NCBI GenBank assembly: GCA_004154925.1
Contig: QJNS01000296.1
Location: forward strand, 21,441-85,440
Source of the DNA: Monosporascus cannonballus
Taxonomy: Eukaryota; Ascomycota; Sordariomycetes; Xylariales
Length of the DNA stretch: 64,000 bases
Direction of reading: 5' to 3'
In this document: piece after piece, positions 23,008-34,221 of the stretch
Numbering within the stretch: the first letter of the stretch is position 1
How the letters are laid out: every line of letters begins with the position of its first letter
Position numbers and translations under genes: made by a program
The notes under the pieces: generated by a model
Seen by the model: the letters and a program-made list of their open reading frames with translations, nothing else
Told to the model about the DNA's origin: nothing
Databases searched by the model: none

Positions 23008-26000
23008 ATGGCGGGCACATCTAGATATCATGGCGGCTTGATCTCATTCGAGGGTCCGGGAGAAATGGTCGCAACACAATGTCGACTACTTCCAAGCTCG
23101 CCAAATATACTGATCTTGCCGGAACTTGAACATTTCAAGGCGGAAGGCCCCGACCACCCGGCATCCGACTGTCGATCAAGTATCTTGCGAATTCACGAGG
23201 CATGCGATGCTCGAGCACAGAGGGCTTACGCGTTTCTGCGGGAATCAACTCCAAATAATAAACGACTGGTTTTCATGAAGGGAGGAACAGCGACTGCATA
23301 TAGGGAGTGCATCACGGCTATTAGCGAGCACATCACAGGGGGGCATATTGTGGAAGCCAAGCAACTCTTCGAGGAGCATTTACGGAGTGGTGTTGAGGGT
23401 TTACAACAGGCCCCTGAAGAGATACAAGATACATATTCGAGCCCTATTTTCTGTGCTACCGACACGAGCGATCATGGGGACGACAAGAATAATGCTGGTG
23501 AAGAGGACTCGGAAAATCCCATTCTCATGGCTATAAGAGCGGCTGACGCGTTGGATCGCGAAACGGAGTTCTTACAACCCAATACTGAACTCGATGGTAT
23601 GACCTCGATCCGTCGACGTAGTGGAAGCTTGCCGGTTCGTCCATCCGCTGGTAATATCTTGGAATCAACGCGATGTCACGCCGTGAGGTTCCCAGGTGAA
23701 TCGCAAAGACTCACCGCACAAGAAGGTCCTAATAAAGCAAAGCAGCAAGTGTTCATGCCCACTGGAGAACGCTTAGGACCCATTGAAGAATCATGCTCAG
23801 ATTGCACCGAGCACGATCGCGTTGCGGGCGCATATTTCAACGATGATCCCTTGACCCCGTGGTCTACATCTTTTGGATCAGGACCAGCCACCCCGGCAGT
23901 CTTAGGGGGGGCTTGCCTTGTCGGTATTCATCAGTACGAATCAGTATGCTCTAGGCACCTGAGAACGAAATCCATTGACGGGCTTTACGCGAGTAAGGGC
24001 CACAATCAGGAGGATATTCTGCTGTGCAGTGCTTCTTGTTTAGACTTGGCGGAATCAAACCTTGGGAGTCAAGTTACAGCCACTTCACAGGAAAACCGAG
24101 TCCCGGAGCCGATACCCTGGGGCAGAATTCCACATGCTACCTTCAATTCAAGGAAGAGGATGGGTAGACGTGGACCGCCACCCCCTTTACTACTCATCAG
24201 GTCAGATACAAGACCACTAGCATATACGGACGGGCCTCCATGCTTGTGGAATGGCTATACGAACCAATGCACAGACACAGCGAAAAATTATATTGATAGG
24301 GGATCAAATCCCACGGAACCCGAATCCCCGGGTGATCTGGATGATAGATCTGGACCTGTAGCTAACCCACCGCTCCGAACGATACTGCCCATGGTCGAAG
24401 ATCTGGTCCTACATATCAAGAACGGGCAGGTTGATTCACTTTTAGAGTATGTTCTTCAGTGCTTCAAGGAGGGGAGTTATCCCGTCTCAACGCCACACTT
24501 ACCCCCAGAGTCCGGGGAAGAAGTATATTCGGATATATCAAGCAGGTCGACTAATCGGCTTTTCAGCCCTTCCCCGGGCACGAGTCGGCACGTCGCTTAT
24601 GAGAAGGCACGAACGACTTTACATCGGCCACAGGAGGATGAATATGATCCTTTCGCATCTCATGGGAACTATCTACAGCCCTACACCACCCTGCATGCAA
24701 AGCAGAACACACTGACTCCTACCTCGCCGACTAGGCCATCAGAACCACCCACCCCAGCGCAGACGCCTCCACGACAGATTGCTCGACCACAAAACAAATG
24801 TTTCTACACCTTGCACATAACGGACTCCCAGACAGCGGTTGACATTCAAGACTCCCTGAGATCACTCCTCGGCACATACTTCGCTTCGGAAGGTGCAGGT
24901 CATCAAGAAGCCGCCTTTCCATTCCCCCGTGGGCTCGGCGATATCTGGCAGCCAGTCTTCAAAAAGACGGGACCGGATAGCTCGGGGATACACAAAAGGA
25001 GCGTCGACCTAATACTTGCTATCGGAGCGCAGGAAGGCGTTAAGGACGAATTCGTGCGTGCTCTAAGCGGCTCACTCGAGAAGTTGGGTACGAAACCGGA
25101 CGGCATAACACGGAGTGGAAGACTCAACCTGACGTAAGTTTCCTGTAAATGATGCGCATCATGGAGCGGTTCACTGACGAAGCTGCTTAGCTATCTAGTC
25201 GTAAATGCGATACGGGCTCTCAGCACACAGTCTTCTTCCAACCAGGCCCTAAACAGTCCGTTTGCGAATCCGTGTCTTCTGGCAACTCTAGTTATCCCAT
25301 TCCTCGAGACGTACATGGCGGTTCACTCGAAGACACAATTTCTTCTACTGGAATATCCACCGGAGCATCTGGGTACTGTTCTCGCCATGCAGCAGTTGAT
25401 CGGCGGTGATCTCCTGAAAGTCGCGGGCATCTTAGACGATAGTGCCGGCGAGCTAAGGCCAGGACCGTCAGGTGTGGAGGCGCAAAAGAGGCACGCGGCC
25501 GCAACTGCGCCAGGCGCGAGATTGCTCGACTCCGGGACAGCACCCAGGACGACGCCGTCGTTCTCTAAAGCCGACTTCCTCCTCACCTCTTCCGCGACGG
25601 AGTCGGAGATCGCGACGCTGATCTTGGCGGTCTGGAAAATCCTCGTCGACCGCTCGCCCTCCTACATCCCGGACGGCGCGCCGTGGACGTCGGCAACCGC
25701 CCCCGACTCCCCACAGAAACCTGACCACGGTTCCGAGATTGGGCCGCTCGCACGGTCGCCGCTCATCGAATCGGGCATCCGATACGAGCCGCTGGGCAGC
25801 GCAGCGGTCACGATGGGTTTCCAGAGACCGTCGTCTACCACCGCATCACACGGCAGAGGACGCCCAGAACCGCCGGCGTCGCATCCCCGACCTCGCGTGC
25901 CACGCGCGCCGTCACCCCCGAAATCGTCGCGGTCCCCGATCGTGGGGACGATCAAGAATAGCCAGAGGGCGAAGCTCAGGAGCGTGCTGGGCCGGGAGCT

Positions 26001-26211
26001 GGACATGGAGGACGGATCGGCCGTGGCGCGGCCGAACCCGGCTTCTTCGTCCTGCGACCCTTTCGAGGACGACCAAGATGACGACGATGATGACGGGCAC
26101 TTCGCTGCCGAGGAGCGGAAGTACATGCCGCTGTTCATGAGGAAGCGTGAGACCCGGAGGGGGAACAGCAGCAAAGCGATGAAGTTCCTCGGGCTCAGCA
26201 CGGAGGAGTGA
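23008..26211 (+). CDS. Large uncharacterised fungal protein
   Basis: Two exons, 23008-25133 and 25191-26211, separated by a 57-bp intron (GTAAGT, CTGAC, TTAG), encode about 1048 residues. The start chosen is the first in-frame ATG before the conserved-looking GGLISFEGPGEMVATQCRLL. An in-frame stop lies just upstream near 22957, but open frame from 22969 leaves room for a small extra 5' exon. Features: a helical N-terminal segment (about 50-150), a long low-complexity Ser/Pro/Thr/Glu-rich middle, a second ordered block around HITDSQTAVDIQDSLRSLLG and SGIHKRSVDLILAIGAQEGV near the intron, then ALSTQSSSNQALNSPFAN and another helical stretch. The tail is acidic (DPFEDDQDDDDDDG) then basic (MRKRETRRGNSSKAMKFLGL). 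The N-terminal motif resembles fungal proteins loosely annotated as 'gastric mucin-like'. No catalytic motif is visible; function unknown. Confidence 0.82.
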
Positions 26212-27944
26212 GATTTTCTCCTACCGAGATACTTCCCCCGTCCAGATGGGATCTCCCGTATGTCAAGGACGTTAGGTCTGTAACTGGAGTTGGGAGGGTA
26301 TATCCATCACGATGAGTCAGGTTTGAATGGCAAGTTGTTCAAAGGCTTGCCGCTGCCTCCGCATTTCACATCCGACCGGACCGCTCTTTTCGATTCATGT
26401 CTTGTCGTGGGGCCCCACCTGCGATTGTGTTACTCAGCTAATCGGCACCCTCCACTGCTTCCGACTGCGTAGTTTATACTCCTCTCCGTGTGCCCGTCCG
26501 TCTGTCCCCGATATCGTGATATGTCCCCGCGACCGAACCGGCTATTCGCTTTACCCCCTCAGTGTGACCCCGTCACTCAGACGTTGAAGGTCTCCTTTCC
26601 CCAGTGTAGGATGCACCGTCCGCCCATCGATACAAGTAGCACATCTCGTGTCCCCTGCTCGAAAAGAATCGATCCTTTGACGAGTTTCTCAGCGGGGGGA
26701 CCGCCCTGGTAGGTTAGGAAGGTATCCCCTTAATACCGCATCGCTCCCGGCGGGCTCCGGGGTACACAGGCCATGTAGGTGTGACAAATCGCCGAGAGGG
26801 GCAGAAGAACCGCGTCTCGACTCAGCTGTGGTGAGTAGGTAGGATCTCTGTTATAGAGATAGGTAGACAGGCACGCAGGGCAGGGGAACCCTCTCTCTCC
26901 GCTCTCACTCAAAATATATCAAAAAATATTTTTTAAAAAAATTAATAATAATGATTCGAAGACACCCATCAAGCGGTCCGTCCGGAGACAGACACACAAA
27001 CCACGTGGCAAAAAGAAAGCGCGTGGACGAGAACACATCACTCTTACCCCTTACCCATCTTACTCGGCAAAGCAGTATCGTTGCCCACGTGACAAAAGTA
27101 CGTCGGTAGTAAGCGGCACGAAGGTGCCAAGGAAGGTCATGGGAGCCGGAATATGACGGGGGGGGAAAAAAAAAAATAAAAAATACTGAAGGTAAACCAG
27201 AAGCATAGCATACTAGGTAGCACAGCACTCGTGTTGTAGGCAAAACAATCGTTCTTCGCAATGTAAAGAGGATGCCCCCTTCCCTATGATTAAATCTCCC
27301 AGATGTGGGCCGAGGTATGCTGAAAAGATGATCCATGATGAAGAGAGAGGGAAACGAGCGAGCGTGAATAGCATCATCATCGTCATCTAAGCGCAGTCTG
27401 TGCGGCATATCTGCTCCCACCTCCTGTAATCACATCCACCCAAGCTCACTCGCTCGCTTCGTCCTTCCTTCAGGCACTTCGTTCCCCAAAGTCACCGAAA
27501 AGTACACAGAAACCGCAGGAAACCGGCCTAGGTCGCCGTTGATGCCAGGTGCTGAGCGTGAATTTCTAGTAGGGGAAAAAGTTGCTCGCCTCGATCATTA
27601 AGTATAACCGCACTCTATGGAAACCGGACCCGAGAGACGAGTCTTCTCTGAGAATATCACGACCTTTGCGCTCACATGCTAGAGATCTCCTGTATTGCCG
27701 AGGAACGGCGTTAGACCGGAGAAATCGACGACGACGACGACGACGACGATGATGATGATGATGATGGAAAACCTCCGAGTGATCATGAATTCGTCTATCG
27801 GCAGTCAAAAGCGAGGAACTAAACCGCAGCCCACCTTGCCATCCTGACCACCCGCATGCTGTATTGCCAGTCCGTTCCGCGGAAAACCAAGATGGTACGT
27901 GAGAGTGCTTTCGTATCTCGGGGGTATCGTCATGAAGAGGTACT
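26212..27944. other. Convergent intergenic; microsatellite
   Basis: 1.7 kb between two convergent genes, expected to hold their 3' UTRs. An AT-rich patch lies at 26910-26955. A trinucleotide run, CGA then TGA, occupies 27726-27767. A 171-codon minus-strand frame at 26905-27420 has no domain and unusual composition; I do not call it. Confidence 0.5.
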
Positions 27945-29151
27945 CTAACAGCACCCGCCGCCGGAGGAGTTGGAGACGCTGTGGCCAGGACCGACCTGGA
28001 CGCCGGGCTTGGTGTTGGTGGTCGCCTGAGAGCCCATGCGCTCCTTGATTTGCCGAGCCATGGTCAAGAAAGCTTGCTCGACGTTGGAGGCGTTCTTGGC
28101 AGAGGTCTCGAGGAATGGGATACCCAAGCTGTCAGCAAATTCCTGGAAATCACGTCAGTCTTCTCTGGAACCAAAGCCCCCATCAATGTGCTGTGAAATC
28201 TCGACGGGGTCATGTCGCTGGCTAGGATGCCGTACCTTGGCGACCGTGTACTCGACGACCTTCTTGTCCGACATATCGCTCTTGTTGCCTACCAGCAACT
28301 TGTTGACGCCCTCGGTAGCATAGCGGTCGATCTCTTGCAGCCACTGCTTCACGTTGTTGAAGCTGTCCATGTCGGTAACATCGTAGACGACGCAGATACC
28401 GTGAGCGCCTCGGTAGTAAGACGAAGTAATAGTCCGGAATCGTTCTTGGCCGGCTGTGTCCCACTGTAGCAAAGACAGGGCAGTTAGAAACCGCGGCGAC
28501 GGAGTTTGGGCGAGAAGCTGGTCCTTACAATCTGCAGCTTCACCGTCTTGCCATCCAACTCAATAGTTCGGATTTTCTACCGACGGTCAGCGAGGAGGTA
28601 CTAAGTTTTGTACCTCTCGGACGCGCGATCACGTACGAAGTCGACACCGATAGTGGAGATATATGACTCAGTATAGGTGTCATCGGCGAATCGCAAAAGA
28701 AGACAGGACTTTCCAACACCGGAGTCACCGATGAGGAGCAGCTTGAAGAGGTAGTCGTACCTACGATGATCGATGGTCAGTACCGGAGTAGGGGCCTGGA
28801 GGACCTGTTTCAATTTGGCCTCAGCCTCCGGGCGGAGACCGGAGGTAGCATTCCAGGTAGACATGGTTGTTGACGAGTTTGGGGATGCGAATGCTGTGTC
28901 TGGAGTTTGCTACGAGTAGGACACTGCATGTAGGACATCGTTGGAGGTGGAGGTGGAGGTGGAGGTGGAAGCGGAAGGGGGAGGAAGGTTGGAAGAGAGT
29001 TGGGATGCGTCTGGAACGAGGGGCGCCGGGTAGACTCTGCGCATTCAAGGTCAGCATCGAGGCCATCATCGACGATGTTTGCTAAGGATGATGCGACAGG
29101 GTAGGAAATAGGAGGGGATAACGGGGCTGGGACGTACTACTCGGGATTCAT
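27945..29151 (-). CDS. ypt1: Rab GTPase Ypt1 (Rab1)
   Basis: Small GTPase that controls ER-to-Golgi transport and autophagy. Five exons: 29151-29141, 28760-28637, 28576-28529, 28463-28236 and 28142-27945, giving 202 residues. Exon 1 encodes only MNP plus two bases of Glu. The first intron is about 380 bp with a weak donor (GTAGTA). The others have GTACGT/GTAAGG/GTACGG donors. Motifs: P-loop GDSGVGKS, switch [10 protein letters not shown], switch [15 protein letters not shown] and [13 protein letters not shown], all matching Rab1. The C-terminus is GGGCC, a double-cysteine site for geranylgeranylation that anchors the protein to membranes. An ATG at 28863 inside intron 1 opens a longer frame, but its extra N-terminus does not fit the family, whereas [15 protein letters not shown] does. 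Confidence 0.95.
28942..28969. repeat. (GGTGGA)n in ypt1 intron 1
   Basis: Four to five purine-rich GGTGGA/GGAGGT units on the plus strand, within the long first intron of ypt1. Confidence 0.8.
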
Positions 29152-30142
29152 GTTGGTTGCTGCGTGGATGCGCTACTACAACCACCGTACACTCGAAGCG
29201 ATAACTATCCGAGGGAAGCAAATAAATGTATGGACTCAATCCAGACAGACAGAGAGACGGAGAGACAGCCAGATGACAGATCGAGTGTTGTTGTTGTTGT
29301 TGTTGTTGTTGGCGGCCGCAAGGGGGGTTACGTAGGTAGGTAAGTAGTTGTTAAGGATTGTGATGATGATGATGATGATGATGATTGAAAGAAAGGAGCG
29401 CCGTTGTCATTGATGGATGGAGGTTTTGGACTAGGTAGAGAGAGGACCAGGCAAGGCGCAGGCACAGACACCGTTCCTAGTTTAGTTTAAGGCAACACGG
29501 TGGTACATGGCACTCCGCAAGTACCTACTGGGCTCCTAGCAGGTCGGTTTGTGACAATGTGGACTGGGTGTGAAACTGACACCGACATTCACTAAACACT
29601 CCCCAAGCGGTCACTGGAACTATCCCGAGATACATACATAGGTACGTACGTGCATACCATACATGCATGCTTCGATGTCTTATGCACTTCTCACCTCGTA
29701 TCCGTTATCAGTTGTATGTATCAGCATCAGGGCGCCATCAGCCGTCCATCAGCTGATGAGCCGCTACCACAGCTGCCGGAGTCTTCCATCAGCTCGAGAT
29801 AAGGATCGAAACTTGTCTCGATCAAGCAGAAACCACTTGTCAGACTAGAGACGTCTATTGTATGTCACTTGACCCTGCCTTCTTTCAGATTCCCTACCTG
29901 CAACATGGCACATGAACACAGGATACAAAGGAGAACTTACAACTCAAAACAGTCCGAAAAAAATGACGTCAATCCTCCTTGATGATAATTGATGATCCCT
30001 TTACAACTTGATTGTGTACTAATAATGCCTATACGTGCAAATACATACAAATACATGCAGTCTTTTGCATTTTATTTATGAATCCATATTATGGAAGTTA
30101 GCGAGTCCGAAACTACCAGAGACGGGAGTTTTCTAATTCGCC

Positions 30143-30177
<35 letters not shown>

Positions 30178-30683
30178 GAATAGAAGGTTTCAATAAAGTA
30201 CCTAGGTAACTGAAGATACCGTCCGTCATCCAACTTATTGATACCGGGTATGTAGTTTCTAGTAGGGGGGCCCTGATGGCCCTCCGAAAATCCGGCAGTC
30301 TACCGCGCAGCCCGACGGGGGACATCCCCAACCCCGCTAGCCTCAAGCTATCCGAGCTTGCTTGTTCCCCCGTCGTATCGTATCGTATCGTGCGACAGTT
30401 CCGGAAATATCATATCGTTGAAAGCCGGGAGCATTTGATTGCCTAACCTGCATGTTATGCAGATACAGTATGTAGGAAGACAAGCGAAAACAAACAGCTT
30501 CGCTTACATCATATCTCGATCCAACTTTGGTTCTTCTGTACTACGTAAGCGCATATCCCCGAACCATCAAACGAGTTGGACTTCCCCCAAGTTGAAGCCC
30601 GCCCGAAACAGCCAGGATTCCTTCTGGCAGGTATTGATGAGCAGTTCTTCCCCTGCCTCTCCTGCCACCGAGGCCGCGGACAC
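29152..30683. other. Intergenic with several microsatellites
   Basis: Upstream region of ypt1 (minus) and of the plus-strand gene starting at 30684, so it is a divergent promoter region. Microsatellites: (TTG)n at 29288-29311, (GAT)n at 29361-29386, (GTCT)n at 30143-30177 and (CGTAT)n at 30374-30390. No gene seen. Confidence 0.55.
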
Positions 30684-31674
30684 ATGTCCCCCCCAAGCAG
30701 CGCCATCCGAACCTCATACAATGCGGTGAGCTCGGGCACGGTCCTGCGCCGGCTGTCTTCGTTGGCGCCCGCCACGAGCTCTGCCCCGGCCTCTTCTCCG
30801 GCCTCTACTCCTTCCATATCGGCCAATATCCCGGCGCAACCTCCGGATGCTCTTCGCGTGACACCGCAGTCGCAACCAGACCTGACGCCGATATGGTTCA
30901 ACTCCTCCACTGCTCGGTTCGACCAGCCGCCGGCACCATCGCCGGGAAACGGTCCAGCGCAGCCAGATGATGAGCGCAAGGTGAAACTTGGTAAAAGTGA
31001 GCTTCCTCTGCCTTCGGCCTGCCTTTATATGGATCTCTCTCTAACGAGGATTGCTAGCTTTGCGCATACTACAAGAACGACTACCGACCCTCCTGCAATC
31101 GCCCCTGCCGCAGGAAATCCTGTCCCCGAACATCTCGCTCCATCTGTTTCCCTCGACGCATCCGTACCTCCCGGTGGTCTCGGGCAAGGTCGCATACATA
31201 GCAGCGCTGTGGACCTCTCCGATAGCCTGGAACCGGGTCCCCATCATCGGCAACCTGAAGCTCGAGATCCTCTCGGAGCGCATGGTCAACCAGCCGCTCC
31301 ACTCCTCGCCCAGACGGCCGGGCGCGTGCGGCGAGCAGCTGGTGGTCAAATGGCGGACGGCCGCGAGCAAGTCCAAGGACAACGGCCCGAGCCTGGCGGA
31401 GCAGGGGGAACACAAGCTGGACGACCACCTCAGGGGCACCATAAGCCAGGGCGACAAGAAGCCCTTCACCGGCCTCTTCATATTCGAGTTCGACCGGGAC
31501 GGCAAGATTCTGAGCCACACGATCGAACACGTCGACGAGCACGGCGAGTGGGAGAAGGGCGTCGGCGCCAAGGTGGTGGGCCTGACGGACTGGTTGCTAG
31601 GCGGCATAAAACGAGGTCCCGCTGGAGGGACCGCTCTGCCGCTATTCGAGATTATGTGCAAGAAGAGGAAATAA
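30684..31674 (+). CDS. Uncharacterised protein, probably mitochondrial
   Basis: Two exons, 30684-30990 and 31058-31674, joined across a 67-bp intron (GTAAAA donor, CTAAC branch, CTAG acceptor), encode 307 residues. The ATG chosen begins MSPPSSAIRTSYNAVSSG and continues TVLRRLSSLAPATSS: Ser/Arg-rich with no early acidic residues, like a mitochondrial presequence. After a Pro-rich disordered stretch (about 40-95), the second exon forms one compact domain: LHLFPSTHPYLPVVSGKVAY, AALWTSPIAWNRVPIIGNLK, then FTGLFIFEFDRDGKILSHTI and HTIEHVDEHGEWEKG. The alternating strand pattern ending in IEHVD is reminiscent of an NTF2/SnoaL-like fold, but that is a guess. The C-terminus is basic (CKKRK). The open frame continues upstream to 30576 without an ATG, so a slightly longer N-terminus through a missed exon is possible. 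Confidence 0.75.
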
Positions 31675-32473
31675 GTCACGGCCGGTGTGGAACTGGCCTG
31701 GCTAGAATCCCGGGGGGGGGAGAATCGGTGACTGCACGTGTCGAGACGGAAATCTCTGTGTACCCCTACTGTGTACTAGTATAAAAGTGTTAGATACCTG
31801 TCACCACTCACCACCGAGCGGAGAGCTGGTATATGAAGCTGTATATGAAGCTGTATATGAAGCTGTATATGAAGCTGTATATGAAGCTGTATATGAAGCT
31901 GGCTATGCATGATATTGCGGATAACAAAGTACTGCCCGGCATTATAGGTCAATACGAAGAGCTTTCGCTGCAATGGGGAGGGAGGGACTCTAGTGAAACC
32001 TTCTAGGGGGGTTTATCGCATAATGTTTCCGGACGTGTCGGAGTCCTCCGTTGGTCAAATAAGTCTTTAAGTTAAAGCTGGAACTTATCATTGACACCTA
32101 CATTTTCCCTCTATCGCTCAGCTATAGCAGACTTTCAGACAAAACTCGTGAACCCTGAAAGAATTCCCCGTTATAGAGAGATCTACTTCGTTCCCACGTT
32201 TGTTCATCGAAAGCTCAATTGTTTGAGCCGATACCGTGTGCCGCGCATTCCGATTTCGGGCATCTTGATTCAGATGCTTCAGGTATCGAGCCACTTAAAT
32301 AGACTGCATACGCTCTCCCACTCGCGGACGCACGCACTCACTCACTCACTCACTCACTCAATAACTCCCTCAACTCATTCTATCCGCGCTGATCTGCGCT
32401 ACCTGGGCATCGTCCCTCGTGTTACGGCACCGGTGGTTTACTTCTCTACACCGCCTACTTTGTTCCGTCCAAG
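31675..32473. other. Intergenic; promoter of the 2EXR gene
   Basis: 800 bp with no gene. It contains the 12-bp minisatellite at 31829-31900 and a CACT run at 32335-32360, about 115 bp before the next start codon, possibly in its 5' UTR or promoter. Confidence 0.5.
31829..31900. repeat. 12-bp minisatellite, six perfect units
   Basis: GTATATGAAGCT repeated six times head to tail without a mismatch, 155 bp downstream of the preceding stop codon. It is likely to vary in copy number between strains. Confidence 0.95.
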
Positions 32474-33697
32474 ATGTCGAACTCGACCTTTTGGCTCGAG
32501 TTCAGCGTCTTCAGCGACGGGCTCGACGCGGCGGCGGCGCAGCGCATGAGCCGACACCACCCGTCGTTCGCGCCGTTCCCCGAGCTCCCCGCCGAGCTGC
32601 GCCTGCGCGTCTGGGAGTACATGCTGGCGCCGCGGATCGTCCAGGTGGCGTGCGTCGAGTCGTCCTGCCCGTCCCGCGAGGGGAGGGGGATCGGGAGAAG
32701 AGGAGGGGGAGGAGCCCGGGGGGAGCAGCAGCAGGTCCCCGTCCTCCTGCACGTGAACCGCGAGACCCGTGCCCTGGCGCTCTCCCACTACGAGCTCGCC
32801 TTCGGCTGGAGGGTGCCGCACGTGCTGGCCATGAACGTCAACGTCAACAACGGCAACGGCGACGGCGGCGGCGGCGGCCGCGCGCCGGGGGCGTACCGCT
32901 ACCCCGCGAACCACTACCGCCACGAAAGCCTCCCAACCTCCGCTTCCGCACACACGTCATCGTCACCGGACCCGGGCCCGCCGCCCCAGCCCCCGATGAT
33001 AAAGACGGGCTCGGAGCCGCGGACCTACTTCGGCTTCGCGCGCGACGCGCTGTACCTGCGGGGGGAGCTGGAGCCGCACGACAGCTTCGGGTTCAACAGC
33101 CCCGCCGCGTACTTCGTGTCGCGGGCTGACGCGGCCCGCGCGCGCCGCGTCGCCGTCGAGTTCGCCGCCCTGCGGTACGGCGAGGGCGCGGGCCCCCAGC
33201 AGATCTTCGGCAGCCTGTTCCACGTCGTCGACCGGTGCGGGGCGGCGGGTCGTGGGCGGGGCCGGGGAGCCGGGGGAGGGGAGGGAGGATGGGCGCGGAC
33301 GGGGGAAGGCGGAGGGCTAGATGGGGATGGGAGAGGCGAAGGGAAGACGGCAGCATGCCAGAGCGGCCTCGCGGGGAACACGGTCCTGGTCGCCGTCACG
33401 TCCGCGGACGAGGCCACGCACGCGCTCCTCGGCGGGGAGGGCCCCTTGATCCGGGACGACGATAGGAGCTGGAAGCGCGAGGACGAGGAGGTGTGGAGGC
33501 GGGACAGTGGAGGCGAAGGGGAGCAAGTGGGAAGGGGAGGGGACATGACCAGGGAGGACGGGGAGGAGCGGCAGGAGGAGCCGAATATCATACAAAAGAT
33601 CTGGAGCGACTGGTACCGCGGGTCGATCGTCACGTCGGCGCTGGCCGGCGTGCGGTTCAAGCTGGTCAGGGAGGAGGACCTGGAGCGGTACTTGTAA
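32474..33697 (+). CDS. 2EXR-domain protein
   Basis: Single-exon gene, 407 residues. Residues about 30-60 carry the fungal 2EXR signature, here FAPFPELPAELRLRVWEYML, matching F-x-x-FPxLPxELRxxIW. The domain is abundant in filamentous ascomycetes and of unknown function, distantly F-box-like. A second ordered part begins at RTYFGFARDALYLRGELEPH and continues with FVSRADAARARRVAVEFAAL, the usual 2EXR continuation. The Gly/Arg/Glu-rich inserts (about 75-95 and 255-305) and the acidic-basic region near 330-380 are low complexity and very GC-rich. The C-terminal IWSDWYRGSIVTSALAGVRF is ordered. The ATG is the only sensible start and lies 13 bp after a CTTTGTTCCG leader. It converges on the carnitine acetyltransferase gene. 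Confidence 0.85.
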   Translation: MSNSTFWLEFSVFSDGLDAAAAQRMSRHHPSFAPFPELPAELRLRVWEYMLAPRIVQVACVESSCPSREGRGIGRRGGGGARGEQQQVPVLLHVNRETRALALSHYELAFGWRVPHVLAMNVNVNNGNGDGGGGGRAPGAYRYPANHYRHESLPTSASAHTSSSPDPGPPPQPPMIKTGSEPRTYFGFARDALYLRGELEPHDSFGFNSPAAYFVSRADAARARRVAVEFAALRYGEGAGPQQIFGSLFHVVDRCGAAGRGRGRGAGGGEGGWARTGEGGGLDGDGRGEGKTAACQSGLAGNTVLVAVTSADEATHALLGGEGPLIRDDDRSWKREDEEVWRRDSGGEGEQVGRGGDMTREDGEERQEEPNIIQKIWSDWYRGSIVTSALAGVRFKLVREEDLERYL

Positions 33698-34221
33698 GCG
33701 CGAGGTATGTATGTCCGTCGTTCGTCGGCCGGCGTAGCAAATAGAGGAGAAAATCCTGGGCGATGGCCTGCGAGGGGAGGTAGGTGAGGTCGTCCGGGCC
33801 TTTCGAATCTTGGACACGGATCGCTTCGAGGGGAAATCCGCGGCCGATATCACTGAGTAGACAATGCGCTAGCTTGGCTCGTTTTGTTTTATCTGCCTCT
33901 GAAGTCGGCTTTAGAGCGGAAGGATATAAGGTCCCCGGGGGATGCATAACACAAGGATACGACGGAACAGTCCGTTTGAGGCAACGGACCCCTCACGGCC
34001 TTATATTCAGAACGCTACATTCCCCTACGGCAGACACGAAACCTCAAATTCTCGGGAACTTAGACGTCGCTTCAAACTGTCTTTCTCCTATATGCATTTC
34101 ACCTAGCCGCCGACATCCAATGTAGGAATCCACACCGCCCGCCAAACACCACGTTACAAAACCGCTATATTCCAGAACATCTCCCAAAACGATAGAGAAA
34201 CGCCGGAGCCCCCGCACACGC
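33698..34221. other. Convergent intergenic, no gene
   Basis: 524 bp between two 3' ends. It is expected to hold both 3' UTRs. No terminator or repeat recognised. Confidence 0.5.

Noticed and set aside
26905..27420. 171-codon open frame on the minus strand
   Set aside because: Low-complexity, Phe/Ile-rich ends, no domain, and it lies in the expected 3' UTR region of ypt1 and of the convergent gene; most likely chance.
28601..28864. Alternative longer N-terminus for Ypt1 starting [17 protein letters not shown]
   Set aside because: It lies in intron 1. The Rab1 family begins MNPEYDYLFK, which the 11-base exon at 29151 supplies, and the extra segment shows no Rab-like conservation.
30576..30683. 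Upstream extension of the probable mitochondrial protein
   Set aside because: The frame is open but has only a TTG at its start, and the ATG at 30684 gives a better targeting-like N-terminus.
32419..33129. 236-codon Arg/Pro/Ala-rich frame overlapping the 2EXR gene
   Set aside because: Composition typical of an off-frame reading of GC-rich sequence; the 2EXR motif is in the other frame.
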